Origin: Nonomuraea candida
Lineage (GTDB): Bacteria > Actinomycetota > Actinomycetes > Streptosporangiales > Streptosporangiaceae
DNA: 64,000 nucleotides
Assembly: GCF_000725485.1 (NCBI RefSeq)
Contig: NZ_JOAG01000012.1
Coordinates: forward strand, 62,001 to 126,000
Direction: 5' to 3'
Position numbers and translations under genes: made by a program. The notes beneath the pieces are model-generated. The model had not been told where the DNA came from. It did not search any database and was given only the letters and a program-made list of their open reading frames with translations. This document shows positions 1 through 9,392 of the stretch, in pieces. Numbering within the stretch: the stretch's first letter is position 1; each line of letters begins with the position of its first letter.

Positions 1-1248
1 TCGGCCGAACAGCCCCCGCCCTACAGCGCCCCGCCGGCCTCCCCGTGGACCGCGCCCGGCGCCGGGCAACCCGAGCAGCAGGTGCCCTACGGGCAGTCTT
101 ACGGACCGCCCCCGCAGCAGCCCCCGCACCAGCAGCCACCCTACGGGCCCCCGGCCCCCGCACCCTATCCGCCGCACCAGCCCCCGCCGCAGCACCAGCC
201 CCCCTACGGTTACCAGCCGCATCCGCCGGCGCTGCGGCCGGGCATCATCCCGCTGCGCCCGCTGGGCCTCGGCGACATCCTCGACGGCACGATCAAGCTG
301 ATCCGGTCCAACCCCAAGGCCGTGCTCGGCCTGTCGGCCGTGGCCGCGCTGCTGGCCGCCGTCCCGCTGGCGGTGGGCCAGACGTTCCTGCTCAACTCCA
401 TGGGCGACCTCTACACCGACCCCGACGCGGTCCTCTCCGCCGAGAGCGAGCTCAACAGCCTGTACGGCCTGCTCGGCCAGTACGGCGGCACCCTGATCTC
501 CATGGCGATCCAGTTCGTCGTCGTCACCCTGCTGACCGGCGTGCTGACCCGCATACTCGGCCGGGCCGTCTTCGGCGGCACCATCTCGGCGGGCGAGGCC
601 TGGCGGCTCGTCAAGGGCCGGGTGCCGGCGTTGTTCGGCGTGGTGGGGCTGATGGCCGTCATCATGCTCGTGCCGATGGTCGTCTTCGTGCTGCTCCTGG
701 TGGCCGTCTCGATGAACGCCACGCGCTCCGACCTGGGCTGGATCGCCGGGCTGACGATCCTGTTCATCATCGCCTACATCGCCTACTACCTGTTCTTCAG
801 GACCCGCTTCGCCTTCGCCTCCGCCGCCGTGGTGCTGGAGGGCCGGGGCCCGGTCGACGCCATGCGCCGCTCGTGGAACCTGGTGACCGGCGACTTCTGG
901 CGGGTGTTCGGCATCCTGCTGCTCACGTCCGTCCTCGTCGGCCTCGTCTCCAGCATCCTGACGGTGCCGTTCACGCTGGCCGGCACGCTCTTCGGCATGC
1001 TGGGCGCGGACACGATCGCCACGACCGTCGTGGCGGCCGTGCTGATCACGGTGGGCGCCACGCTGGGCGCGATGATCACCTATCCGTTCGAGGCCGGCGT
1101 CGCCGGCCTGCTCTACGCCGACCGCCGCATGCGCGGCGAGGCCTTCGACCTCGTGCTGCAGACGGCCGCGATCGAGCAGCAGCGCCAGGGCTGGGTGCAC
1201 GCCTCGGCCGACGAGCTGTGGCACCCGTCCAACTCCGCCAGGTCGTGA
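1..1248 (+). CDS. Multi-pass membrane protein, GDPD membrane-domain-like (5' truncated)
   Basis: The reading frame is open from base 1, so the true start lies upstream; the GTG at 82 is inside the gene. About 415 residues are visible. The first ~80 are Pro/Gln/Tyr-rich and probably cytoplasmic. Then comes the segment PLRPLGLGDILDGTIKLI, typical of proteins annotated as glycerophosphodiester phosphodiesterase membrane-domain proteins, followed by about six hydrophobic helices. No catalytic GDPD domain is present, so phosphodiesterase activity should not be assumed. It is the first visible gene of a run with DUF4129, DUF4350, MoxR and DUF58 genes. Its stop overlaps the GTG start of the next gene (1245), which implies coupled translation. 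The role is unknown, probably in the envelope. Confidence 0.8.
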   Translation, partial: SAEQPPPYSAPPASPWTAPGAGQPEQQVPYGQSYGPPPQQPPHQQPPYGPPAPAPYPPHQPPPQHQPPYGYQPHPPALRPGIIPLRPLGLGDILDGTIKLIRSNPKAVLGLSAVAALLAAVPLAVGQTFLLNSMGDLYTDPDAVLSAESELNSLYGLLGQYGGTLISMAIQFVVVTLLTGVLTRILGRAVFGGTISAGEAWRLVKGRVPALFGVVGLMAVIMLVPMVVFVLLLVAVSMNATRSDLGWIAGLTILFIIAYIAYYLFFRTRFAFASAAVVLEGRGPVDAMRRSWNLVTGDFWRVFGILLLTSVLVGLVSSILTVPFTLAGTLFGMLGADTIATTVVAAVLITVGATLGAMITYPFEAGVAGLLYADRRMRGEAFDLVLQTAAIEQQRQGWVHASADELWHPSNSARS

Positions 1249-1877
1249 GCCCGATCGACAGGGAGGAGGCCGCGCGCAAGGCCGCGGAGGAGCTCCTCGA
1301 TCCCGCCTACGACAAGGAATCCCTGCTCGACCAGATCTACCGCCGGGTCATGCAGTTCCTCGGCGACCTCATCGACACCACCACCGGGGGCGGCACGGCG
1401 GGCGGCGTCATCGCGGCCGTGCTCATCACGCTGATCATCCTCGGGGTGATCGCGCTGATCGTGTGGCGGCTGCGCAAGACCGCCCGCGAGAACGCGCTCG
1501 CGCCCGGCGGCCTGTTCGGCGAGCGCGCGATGACCGCGGCCGAGCACCGGCAGGCGGCCGAGCGGCTGGCCGCCGAGGGCCGGTGGACCCAGGCCGTCCA
1601 GGAGCGGCTCCGGGCCATCGCCCGCGACCTGGAGGAACGCGCGCTCGTGGACGGCATGCCGGGGCGCACGGCCGACGAGCTGGCCGCCGAGGCCGCGGTG
1701 TCGCTGCCGGCGTTCGCCGGGGAACTGGCGGCGGCCGCCCGCTCGTTCGACGACGTGACGTACGGCGGGGTGACGGGGACCCGGCAGGCATACGAGACGA
1801 TGGCCTCCCTCGACGAACGCCTGCGCCAGACCCGCCCCGTCCCCCTGACGGGCGCCACCGAGGGAGGCCGGGCATGA
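1245..1877 (+). CDS. DUF4129 membrane protein
   Basis: A 210-residue protein starting at GTG 1245, inside the previous gene's stop region (GTGA overlap). It has an acidic N-terminus, one transmembrane helix at about residues 48-70 (GGVIAAVLITLIILGVIALI) and a C-terminal cytoplasmic DUF4129 domain (about 100-190, with RWTQAVQERLRAIARDLEER). DUF4129 proteins normally sit beside DUF4350, MoxR and DUF58 genes in actinobacteria, as here; their biochemical function is not known. The last codons (GGRA then stop) form the start of a 56-bp tandem duplication that continues into two mini-ORFs. Confidence 0.85.
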   Translation: MSPIDREEAARKAAEELLDPAYDKESLLDQIYRRVMQFLGDLIDTTTGGGTAGGVIAAVLITLIILGVIALIVWRLRKTARENALAPGGLFGERAMTAAEHRQAAERLAAEGRWTQAVQERLRAIARDLEERALVDGMPGRTADELAAEAAVSLPAFAGELAAAARSFDDVTYGGVTGTRQAYETMASLDERLRQTRPVPLTGATEGGRA

Positions 1878-1933
1878 GCGTGACGACACCCGCGGCCCGC
1901 CACACGGCCACCGCGAACGGAGGCCGGACATGA
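1874..1933 (+). CDS. 19-residue mini-ORF, copy 1
   Basis: ATG 1874 overlaps the stop of DUF4129 (ATGA). It encodes MSVTTPAARHTATANGGRT, stop at 1931-1933, which again overlaps the next ATG. GGAGG lies 6 nt upstream. It probably arose by duplication of the gene junction; it may act only as a translational coupler, and a stable product is not proven. Its codons are GC3-rich like the neighbours. Confidence 0.5.
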   Translation: MSVTTPAARHTATANGGRT

Positions 1934-1989
1934 GTGTGGCAACGCCTGCGGCCCGCCTCGCGGCCGCCGCGAGCGGAGGCCGGGCATGA
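1930..1989 (+). CDS. 19-residue mini-ORF, copy 2
   Basis: ATG 1930 with GGAGG 6 nt upstream. It encodes MSVATPAARLAAAASGGRA and its stop (1987-1989) overlaps the DUF4350 start at 1986. Its sequence is close to copy 1 (same MSV-TPAAR start and GGR end). See the repeat at 1863-1996. Confidence 0.5.
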   Translation: MSVATPAARLAAAASGGRA

Positions 1990-3153
1990 GCGTGCTCGCG
2001 CGGCCGGGCGGGGGCGCCGGGGAGTCCTTCTCCACTTCCCCCACCGCCCGCTCCGCCTGGCGGTCCAGCCGGATGATCGTGCTCCTGGGCGTCATCGTCG
2101 TGCTCATCGCCGTGCTGGGCGTGCTGCTCGGCTCCGGCGGCAAGCCGGCCCGCGCCCTCGACCCCGCCGACACCTCCCTGGTGGGCGCCAGGGCGCTGGC
2201 CGAGCTGCTGCGCGACCGGGGCGTCACCGTCGAGCGGGTCGACTCCGTCCAGGCCGCCGCCGCGAAATCGGCCGCGGGCGACCGGCTGCTGCTGGTCACC
2301 GACACCGCCTACCTCGACACCGACGGCCTGGCCGCGATCCCCGGCGACCGCCTGGTCGTCGGTGACTTCTTCGGCATCGAGGCCCTGGCCGGCGAGGTGG
2401 ACATCGAGCCGGGAGCCCGCACCCGCTCCCGCGAGCCCGAGTGCGGGCTGCCCGCCGCCAGGGCCGCCGGCAGCGCGTACATGGGCGGCCTGGCGCTGAC
2501 GGGGCCGCCGGGCGCGACCGGCTGCTACCCGGCGGGCGACGGGCACGCCCTGGTCACCTACCGGACGGAGACCGGCGTCGTCACGGCGGTCGGCGACGGC
2601 TCCTTCATGACCAACCAGCGCCTGGCCGAGGACGGCAACGCGGCGCTCGCGCTCAACCTCATCGGCACGGGCAGGCCCGTCACCTGGCTGGTGCGCCCGC
2701 AGACCCCGCCCGCCGCCGACCTGCCCGGGGAGTCGGGCAGGTCGATGTACGAGCTGATGCCCGGCAGCATCCGCTGGGCCGTCTACATGGCGATCGTCGC
2801 CCTGGCCGTGACCGCGTTCTGGCGCGGCAGGCGGCTGGGCCCGGTGGTGGCGGAGAGGCTGCCGGTCATCGTCAGGGCCTCCGAGACCGTCGAGGGGCGC
2901 GGCCGGCTCTACCGGGCCAGGCGGGCCAGGGAACGCGCGGCCGACGCGCTGCGCGCGGGCACGATCGACCGGCTCACGCCCCGGCTGGGGCTCGGCCCCG
3001 GGGCGGGGCGGCACGAGGTCGTGGCGGCGCTCGCGGCCCGTACCGGGCAGGAGTCGCAGTCGGTGGACGCCGCACTGTACGGCCCGCCACCGGCCGACGA
3101 CGGGGGACTCGTCGCGCTGGCCGGACATCTGGACTTCATGGAGAGGCAGATCA

Positions 3154-3164
<11 letters not shown>
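1986..3164 (+). CDS. DUF4350 domain membrane protein
   Basis: 392 residues from ATG 1986, with GGAGG 6 nt upstream. A transmembrane helix at about 30-52 is followed by an extracytoplasmic DUF4350 domain (about 56-240, starting LDPADTSLVGARALAELLRD). A second helix lies near 262-280 (IRWAVYMAIVALAVTAFW), and a basic cytoplasmic tail is rich in Arg/Ala. DUF4350 resembles a GATase-like fold in other families; no function is established. It overlaps the MoxR gene start by 11 nt, so the two are translationally coupled, and it belongs to the DUF4129-DUF4350-MoxR-DUF58 unit. Confidence 0.85.
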
Positions 3165-4136
<972 letters not shown>

Positions 4137-4137
<1 letters not shown>

Positions 4138-4280
4138 TGACCGCGACGAAGAGCACCGGGATCGTGGTGCGGCGCCGGCGGGCGGGCGGCACGGGCGGCA
4201 CGGGCGGCACGGGCGGCACGGCCGTCGTGACGGGGCGCCGGTCGGGCGCGGCGGGAAGCGTGAGGGGCCGATGGCTCTGA
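4137..4280 (+). CDS. Small basic Gly-Gly-Thr-repeat ORF between MoxR and DUF58
   Basis: 47 codons starting at an ATG that overlaps the MoxR stop (TGATG) and ending 10 nt inside the DUF58 start. The product begins MTATKSTGIVVRRRR, has a (GGT)4 run from a 9-bp tandem repeat at 4184-4219, and ends Arg-rich. There is no known family. It bridges the gap between two otherwise coupled genes, so it may serve translational coupling or be a degenerate repeat-derived ORF. Expression is unproven. Confidence 0.4.
4184..4219 (+). repeat. 9-bp tandem repeat (GGGCGGCAC x4)
   Basis: Four perfect copies at 4184, 4193, 4202 and 4211, in frame inside the small ORF, giving Gly-Gly-Thr repeats. Confidence 0.9.
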
Positions 4281-5644
4281 CGGGACGTGCCGGGCTGGTC
4301 GCGGCGATCGGCATCGTGGTGGTGCTGGTCGCGCCGCGGCCCGGGGCCGCGCTGGCCGGGGTCTGCCTGCTCCTGGCCGCCGGGATCGTGGTGGACCTGG
4401 TCTTCGCCGGGCCGGTGCGCCCGCTGCGCTTCCACCGCTCCGGCGACACGCTGGTGCGGCTCGGGCAGCGCGCCACGGTGGAGCTGGTGGTCGAGAACCC
4501 CAGCGGCAGGCGCGTACGTGGCCTGCTCAGGGACGCCTGGCAACCCTCCGCCGGCGCGCACCCCCGGGTCGCCGAGCTGAACGTGCCGGCCGGGGAGCGC
4601 CGCAGGATCACCCTGACGCTCACCCCGACCCGGCGGGGCGACCGCACCTCGACGGCGGTCACCGTCCGCTCGGTCGGCCCGCTGGGCCTGGCCGCGCGCC
4701 AGGGCAATCACCGGGCCCCGTGGACGGTGCGGGTGCTGCCGCCGTTCCTGTCGCGCAAGCACCTGCCCTCCCGGCTGGCCAGGCTGCGCGAGCTCGACGG
4801 GCGGCATCCGGCGCTGGTGCGCGGGCAGGGCACCGAGTTCGACTCGCTGCGCGAGTACGTGGTCGGCGACGACGTGCGCTCCATCGACTGGCGGGCCACC
4901 GCGCGCCGCAACGACGTGGTCGTGCGCACCTGGCGGCCGGAGCGCGACCGCCGCGTGCTGATCGTGCTCGACACCGGCCGCACCTCGGCCGGGCGGGTGG
5001 GCGCCGCGCCGATCCAGCTCGCCGGGGCCGAGGCCAACGGCGGCGGCCTGCTCGTCCGGCCCGACCCCCGGCCCGCGCCGGGCTGGCCGCGCCTGGACTG
5101 GTCGATGGACGCGGCGCTGCTGCTGGCCGCGCTGGCCGCCAGGGCGGGCGACCAGGTGGACTTCCTGGCCTACGACCGGGCCGTGCGCGCCTGGGTGGGC
5201 GGGGCCTCCCGCACCGAGCTGCTGTCGTCGATGGTCAACGCCATGGCGCCGATCGAGGCGGAGCTGATCGAGGCCGACGCGCAGGGCATGGTGGCCGCCG
5301 TGCTGTCGCGGGCCAAGCGGCGCTGCCTCGTCGTGCTGCTCACCGACCTCAACCCGGCCGCCATGGACGAGGGCCTGATGCCGGTGCTGCCGCAGTTGTC
5401 GGCGCGGCACCTGGTGCTGGTGGCCGGGGTGTCCGACCCGTCGGTGGCCGCCATGGCGGGGCGGCGGGCGACGGCCGAGGAGGTCTACGACGCGGCGGCG
5501 GCCGAGCAGGCGCAGCTCGGGCGCAGGCGCATCACGGCCCGGCTGCGGCGGCACGGGGTGGAGGTCGTGGACGCGCCGCCGGAGGACATCGCGCCGGCGC
5601 TGGCGGACGCGTACCTGGCACTGAAGGCCGCCGGCCGGCTCTGA
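4271..5644 (+). CDS. DUF58 protein (VWA-like partner of MoxR)
   Basis: 457 residues from ATG 4271. Two N-terminal membrane helices (about 5-24 and 27-46) precede a cytoplasmic region with the DUF58 hallmark EFDSLREYVVGDDVRSIDWR (about 188-207) and a VWA-like fold (VLIVLDTGRTSAGRVG). Between that strand and RLDWSMDAALLLAALAARAG lies an extra ~25-residue Gly/Pro-rich stretch (APIQLAGAEANGGGLLVRPD onward) that I do not expect in typical members. DUF58 proteins pair with MoxR ATPases. It is the last gene of the unit; a 16-bp tandem repeat follows the stop. Confidence 0.9.
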   Translation: MALTGRAGLVAAIGIVVVLVAPRPGAALAGVCLLLAAGIVVDLVFAGPVRPLRFHRSGDTLVRLGQRATVELVVENPSGRRVRGLLRDAWQPSAGAHPRVAELNVPAGERRRITLTLTPTRRGDRTSTAVTVRSVGPLGLAARQGNHRAPWTVRVLPPFLSRKHLPSRLARLRELDGRHPALVRGQGTEFDSLREYVVGDDVRSIDWRATARRNDVVVRTWRPERDRRVLIVLDTGRTSAGRVGAAPIQLAGAEANGGGLLVRPDPRPAPGWPRLDWSMDAALLLAALAARAGDQVDFLAYDRAVRAWVGGASRTELLSSMVNAMAPIEAELIEADAQGMVAAVLSRAKRRCLVVLLTDLNPAAMDEGLMPVLPQLSARHLVLVAGVSDPSVAAMAGRRATAEEVYDAAAAEQAQLGRRRITARLRRHGVEVVDAPPEDIAPALADAYLALKAAGRL

Positions 5645-5651
5645 GGCGCCC

Positions 5652-5731
5652 GGCCCCGCTCTTTGGCGGCCCCGCTCTTTGGCGGCCCCGCTCTTTGGCG
5701 GCCCCGCTCTTTGCCGGCCTGGCTCTTTGAT
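5652..5731 (+). repeat. 16-bp tandem repeat after the DUF58 stop
   Basis: Units at 5652, 5668, 5684, 5700 and 5716 (GGCCCCGCTCTTTGGC; the last two diverged). The gene's own terminal sequence (GGCCGGCTCTGAGGC, holding the stop) resembles the unit, so the array may derive from the 3' end of the gene. Confidence 0.9.
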
Positions 5732-5760
5732 GACTGCGGCCCCTTCGCGGCAGGAGCCGC

Positions 5761-5789
5761 TCAGGGCGGCTCAGGGGCTCAGGGGCTCA
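5761..5789 (-). repeat. 8-10-bp repeat carrying the SpoIIM-like gene's stop
   Basis: TCAGGGGC-type units begin at 5761, 5771, 5779 and 5787. The last holds the true stop codon (TGA on the minus strand, 5787-5789), so the stop-bearing end has been multiplied outward. Confidence 0.8.
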
Positions 5790-6779
5790 GGCGGTGGGGG
5801 CGACGTCGGGGGCGCGTTCGATGTCGCCGGTCTCGTTCCGGCGCGTGGCGCGCCGGCCGAAGGCGATCACGTACGCGAGGAAGGCCGCCTCGGCCAGCAC
5901 GCCGATGCCCACGCGCGCCCACGTCGGCAGCCCCGACGGCGTCACGAACGCCTCGATGAGCCCCGACACGAACAGCACCACGACCAGCCCCATGGCCACG
6001 CTCATCACCGCCCGGCCCTGCTCGGCCAGCGCCTCCACCCGCCGGCGCGGGCCGGGGTCGATGACCGTCCAGCCCAGGCGCATGCCCACGGCCGCCGCCA
6101 GGAAGACGGCGGTCAGCTCCAGCAGGCCGTGCGGCAGGATCAGCCCGAAGAAGATGTCCAGCTTGTCGCGGGAGGCCATCAGGCCGCCGGAGACGGCGAC
6201 GTTCTCGGCGTTGACGTAGAGCAGGTACGGGATCGGCAGCCCGAGCAGCGCCGCGTACATGATCATCTGGGCCGAGACCCACGCGTTGTTGATCCACACG
6301 CGGCTGGCGAAGGAGGCGGCCGGGTTCTCCGAGTAGTAGTCGGCGAAATCCTCGTTGACGAGCTGGGTGATCTCGTCGGGGGTCGCGATCGCCGCCTGCA
6401 CGTCGGGGTTGGCCGCCACCCACGCGCCCATCACCCACCCGACCACCAGGAACGCCAGCGCGCTCGCCAGCCACCACCACCGCGCCCGGTAGGCCACCAC
6501 CGGGAACGACACCGTGAAGAAGCGCGTCAGCTCCCGCCAGGCCGGGGTGTGCGCGCCCGTGACCGCCGACCTGGCCCGGGCCACCAGCGCCGACAGCCGC
6601 CCGACCAGCATCGGGTCCCGGGACGACGAGCGGACGATGGACAGATGCGTGGCCACCCGCTGATACAGCTCCACCAGCTCGTCCACCTCGGTGCCCGTCA
6701 GTGACGAGCGGTGCTTGACGAGGTGGTCGAGCCGGTCCCATACGGGGCGGTGTGCCGTGACGAACGCATCGATGTCCAC
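5787..6779 (-). CDS. Stage II sporulation protein M-like membrane protein
   Basis: About 330 residues of the SpoIIM/DUF95 type. A soluble N-terminal part (VDIDAFVTAHRPVWDRL) is followed by about five or six helices, including WWWLASALAFLVVGWVMGAW and a segment FFGLILPHGLLELTAVFLAA. The HGLLEL motif is typical of this family. I prefer GTG 6779 because family members start at MDIDAFV; an in-frame TTG at 6800 with AGGTGA directly before it would add seven residues. SpoIIM acts with other membrane proteins in engulfment in endospore formers; in actinobacteria it is linked by neighbourhood to RDD and DUF58/MoxR genes and its role is open. It is divergent from the RDD gene with about 50 bp between. 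Confidence 0.85.
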   Translation of the reverse strand: MDIDAFVTAHRPVWDRLDHLVKHRSSLTGTEVDELVELYQRVATHLSIVRSSSRDPMLVGRLSALVARARSAVTGAHTPAWRELTRFFTVSFPVVAYRARWWWLASALAFLVVGWVMGAWVAANPDVQAAIATPDEITQLVNEDFADYYSENPAASFASRVWINNAWVSAQMIMYAALLGLPIPYLLYVNAENVAVSGGLMASRDKLDIFFGLILPHGLLELTAVFLAAAVGMRLGWTVIDPGPRRRVEALAEQGRAVMSVAMGLVVVLFVSGLIEAFVTPSGLPTWARVGIGVLAEAAFLAYVIAFGRRATRRNETGDIERAPDVAPTA

Positions 6780-6818
6780 CCGAACATTCTGGCCGCTCAA
6801 TCACCTGCGCATAGCCGT

Positions 6819-6824
6819 TAGGCT
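6819..6824 (+). promoter_or_regulatory. Predicted -10 box of a leaderless RDD transcript
   Basis: TAGGCT matches TANNNT and ends 6 nt before ATG 6831, and no Shine-Dalgarno is present. In actinobacteria this spacing places transcription start on the A of ATG. Confidence 0.55.
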
Positions 6825-6830
6825 CCACAT

Positions 6831-7868
6831 ATGTCAGAGGTTGTGACCGGCGACGCCGTCGTCGTCGAGGTGCGGGTGGCGCAGATGCCCACCAGGGCCC
6901 TGGCGATCATCATCGACATGGCCGTGCAGTTCACCGTGCTGCTCGCGGCCTACGCGCTCTTAGGAGCGTTCGCGGCCGTCACCGACCCCGCCATGTTCGC
7001 CGCCGTCATGATCGTGCTGGTGGTACTGACGCTGGTCGGCTATCCGGTGATCTGCGAGACCCTGACCAGGGGGCGCACCCTCGGCAAGCTGGCGCTCGGG
7101 CTGCGGGTGGTCAGCGACGACGGCAGCCCCGAGCGGTTCAGGCAGGCGCTGTTCCGGGGGCTGGCCGGGGTGCTGGAGTTCTGGCTGCTCTCGGGGGCGC
7201 CGGCGCTGATCGCGTCGCTGGTCTCGCAGCGGGGCAAGCGGATCGGCGACGTGTTCGCGGGCACCATCGTGATCTCCGACCGGGCGCCGCGCGACTCGGG
7301 GCAGTTCATCGCGATGCCGCCGCAGCTCGCGGCCTGGGCGGCCACGCTGGAGCTCTCCCAGCTGCCCGACGAGGTGTCGCAGGCCGCCCGCCAGTACCTG
7401 TCGCGCTGGCACGACCTGTCGCCCCAGGTGCAGCACGAGATGGGGGCGCGGATCGCGACCCAGGTGGCGGCCTTCGTCTCGCCGGCGGCTCCGGCGGGGG
7501 TGCCGGCGCACGCCTACCTGAGCGCCGTCCTGGCCGAGCGCCGGCGGCGGGAGCAGGAGCGCTTCGCCCGGCGCATGGGCGCCGCGCCCCCGCAAGGACC
7601 TCACGCGATGGCCCCGCCCCCGACGGCCCAGCCGCAGGCGGGACCGTACGGGATGGCGCCGCCCCAGCCGGGGCCGCCTCACCCTGGACCGTACGCGCCA
7701 CCGCCGCCCCAGCCGGGACCGCCTCAGCCCGGACCGTACGCGCCGCCACCGCCTCAGCCTGGGCCGTACGCGCCGCCGCCGGTCGCGCACCCGCAGCCGG
7801 GTCCGCCGGCCGCACCCGCGCCGGAGCCGCCGAAGGCGACCCCGGGCGGGTTCGCGCCGCCTCAGTGA
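6831..7868 (+). CDS. RDD-family membrane protein with Pro-rich tail
   Basis: 345 residues. The RDD domain spans about 10-150, with the Arg-Asp pair in PTRALAIIIDMAVQF, helices at about 25-45 and 52-72, the segment TRGRTLGKLALGLRVVSDDG, and a third helix after it. A soluble linker (160-240) leads to a Pro/Gly/Tyr-rich tail with PGPYAPPPPQPGPP repeats. RDD proteins are small transporters or channel-like proteins; the substrate is not predictable here. The tail resembles those of two other membrane proteins in the window. Translation is probably leaderless. Confidence 0.9.
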   Translation: MSEVVTGDAVVVEVRVAQMPTRALAIIIDMAVQFTVLLAAYALLGAFAAVTDPAMFAAVMIVLVVLTLVGYPVICETLTRGRTLGKLALGLRVVSDDGSPERFRQALFRGLAGVLEFWLLSGAPALIASLVSQRGKRIGDVFAGTIVISDRAPRDSGQFIAMPPQLAAWAATLELSQLPDEVSQAARQYLSRWHDLSPQVQHEMGARIATQVAAFVSPAAPAGVPAHAYLSAVLAERRRREQERFARRMGAAPPQGPHAMAPPPTAQPQAGPYGMAPPQPGPPHPGPYAPPPPQPGPPQPGPYAPPPPQPGPYAPPPVAHPQPGPPAAPAPEPPKATPGGFAPPQ

Positions 7869-7907
7869 GCGCGGTCAGCGGGCGGGCGCGTCACCATGGC
7901 CGGCCCG

Positions 7908-9290
7908 TCAGCCGTGGCCCCAGCTTCGGTACGACTCCTGCGTCTGCACGTTCAGCCGGTCGGTGCGGACGTGCCTGGCGCCGTCCGTCAGCGGGTCGTT
8001 GATCTTGATGATGTCGAGGCCCTCGTGGAAGTCGGCCCCGTAGATGTAGCCGTTGTAGTAGTAGGCGGACCAGATGCCTCCGCCGCCGCCCGCCGAGCGG
8101 GGACCGCGCTCGAAGTAGCCGATCTCCCTCGGGTTGGCGGAGTCGGTGAAGTCCATGACGGACAGACCGCCCATGTACCACGCCTGGACCATGATGTCGC
8201 GGCCCTTGACCGGGATCAGCGAGCCGTTGTGCGCGACGCAGTTCTCGCTGTCGTCCTGGTGGCGCGAGATCTTGAAGTAGCTCTTGAAGACGAGCTTGCC
8301 CCGCTTGATCTCGTAGATCGCGTCGGCCCCGCGGTTCGGCCCGGTGGCCTCGTTGCAGGTCGCCGCCCCGCCCCCGCCGAGCTCGTCGGTGAAGACGACC
8401 TTCCTGGCGTCGTTGCTGAACGTGGCCGAGTGCCAGAACGCGAAGTTCGGGTCGGTGGTCCTGGCGGTGACCTTGGGGTTCAGCCGGTCGGAGATGTCGA
8501 ACAGCACGCCGTCGCCCATGCACGCGCCCGCCGCGATGTCCTTCTCGGCGAAGGTGGTGATGTCGTGGCAGCCACTGGTCGGCACGAGCAGGCCGGGCTG
8601 GGTCTCGTTGCCGCCGTCGGGGAAGACGACCGGGGTGGCGGCGACCTCGGCGGCAGCCGGGTTCCGCAGCGGCACCTTGATGATCGAGATCTTGTCGTGC
8701 GGCGGCCGGCAGTCGGGGAAGTTCGCCTCGGGCAGGTACGACGACACGTAGATGTAGACGTTCCTGTGCCGGTCACGGCCCTTGCCCGGCACCAGGGTCA
8801 GGGTGTGGGAGCCGCAGTCGGTCTCGACGCCCTTGATGTAGCGCGGATTGGTCTTGTCGGAGACGTCGAAGATGCGGACGCCCTCCCACGACTCCTTGAT
8901 CGTCGCACTCTGCCCGGTGCTGCTGCACGAGTCGTTGTTGCGCGAGGAGTCCACGGCGGCGAACAGCAGGTCGCCGTAAACGCTGACGTCCATCTGCGAG
9001 CCCGGGCAGACGACGGAGCTGACGACCTTCGCCTTGCGCGGGTTGCTGATGTCGTAGATGGAGAAGCCGCCGTAGTTGCCGACGTAGGCGTAGTCGCCCT
9101 GGAAGGCGATGTCGGTGTTGATGGTGGCGGCGATCGGGGCGGGCTTGGGGACGTTGAGCACGTGCGTCATGTTGGGGCTCATGACCACGGCGTCGGGTGG
9201 CGGAATGTCGGCGGCCTGCGCGGGCATACCCGCCAGCGCTAAGACGAAGGCCGCGGCCGCCACGACGATGGAACGGCGCCTTGATGACAC
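7908..9290 (-). CDS. Secreted LVIVD-repeat protein, copy A
   Basis: 460 residues from GTG 9290, with AAGGAGG 7 nt upstream. It has a Sec signal peptide (about 1-27, ending PAQA-A). The mature part contains beta-propeller-like LVIVD repeats, e.g. DYAYVGNYGGFSIYDISNP, EGVRIFDVSDKTNPRYIKGV and GGLSVMDFTDSANPREIGYF. LVIVD repeats are thought to form extracellular propellers; no enzyme activity is established. Six or more Cys suggest disulphides outside the cell. It is strongly similar along its whole length to the next gene (9393-10793), so the pair is a tandem duplication. Confidence 0.85.
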   Translation of the reverse strand: MSSRRRSIVVAAAAFVLALAGMPAQAADIPPPDAVVMSPNMTHVLNVPKPAPIAATINTDIAFQGDYAYVGNYGGFSIYDISNPRKAKVVSSVVCPGSQMDVSVYGDLLFAAVDSSRNNDSCSSTGQSATIKESWEGVRIFDVSDKTNPRYIKGVETDCGSHTLTLVPGKGRDRHRNVYIYVSSYLPEANFPDCRPPHDKISIIKVPLRNPAAAEVAATPVVFPDGGNETQPGLLVPTSGCHDITTFAEKDIAAGACMGDGVLFDISDRLNPKVTARTTDPNFAFWHSATFSNDARKVVFTDELGGGGAATCNEATGPNRGADAIYEIKRGKLVFKSYFKISRHQDDSENCVAHNGSLIPVKGRDIMVQAWYMGGLSVMDFTDSANPREIGYFERGPRSAGGGGGIWSAYYYNGYIYGADFHEGLDIIKINDPLTDGARHVRTDRLNVQTQESYRSWGHG

Positions 9291-9392
9291 TCGGGTGCCT
9301 CCTTGATCACGTTGATCCGGTCCGGAACGTGGACGCCGGATGCGAAAAGGCGGGCGGCGGGGACCCGGTCCGGATCCCCGCCGCCCGATGGA

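Larger units (their letters stand above)
1863..1996 (+). repeat. 56-bp tandem duplication of a gene junction
   Basis: Units start at 1863, 1919 and 1975 (exact 56-bp period, third copy partial). Each carries GGAGGCCGG(G/A)C followed by ATGAG(C/T)GTG, so each brings a Shine-Dalgarno (GGAGG, 6 nt before ATG), a stop codon and a start codon. The repeat copies the DUF4129/DUF4350 boundary. Confidence 0.9.
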
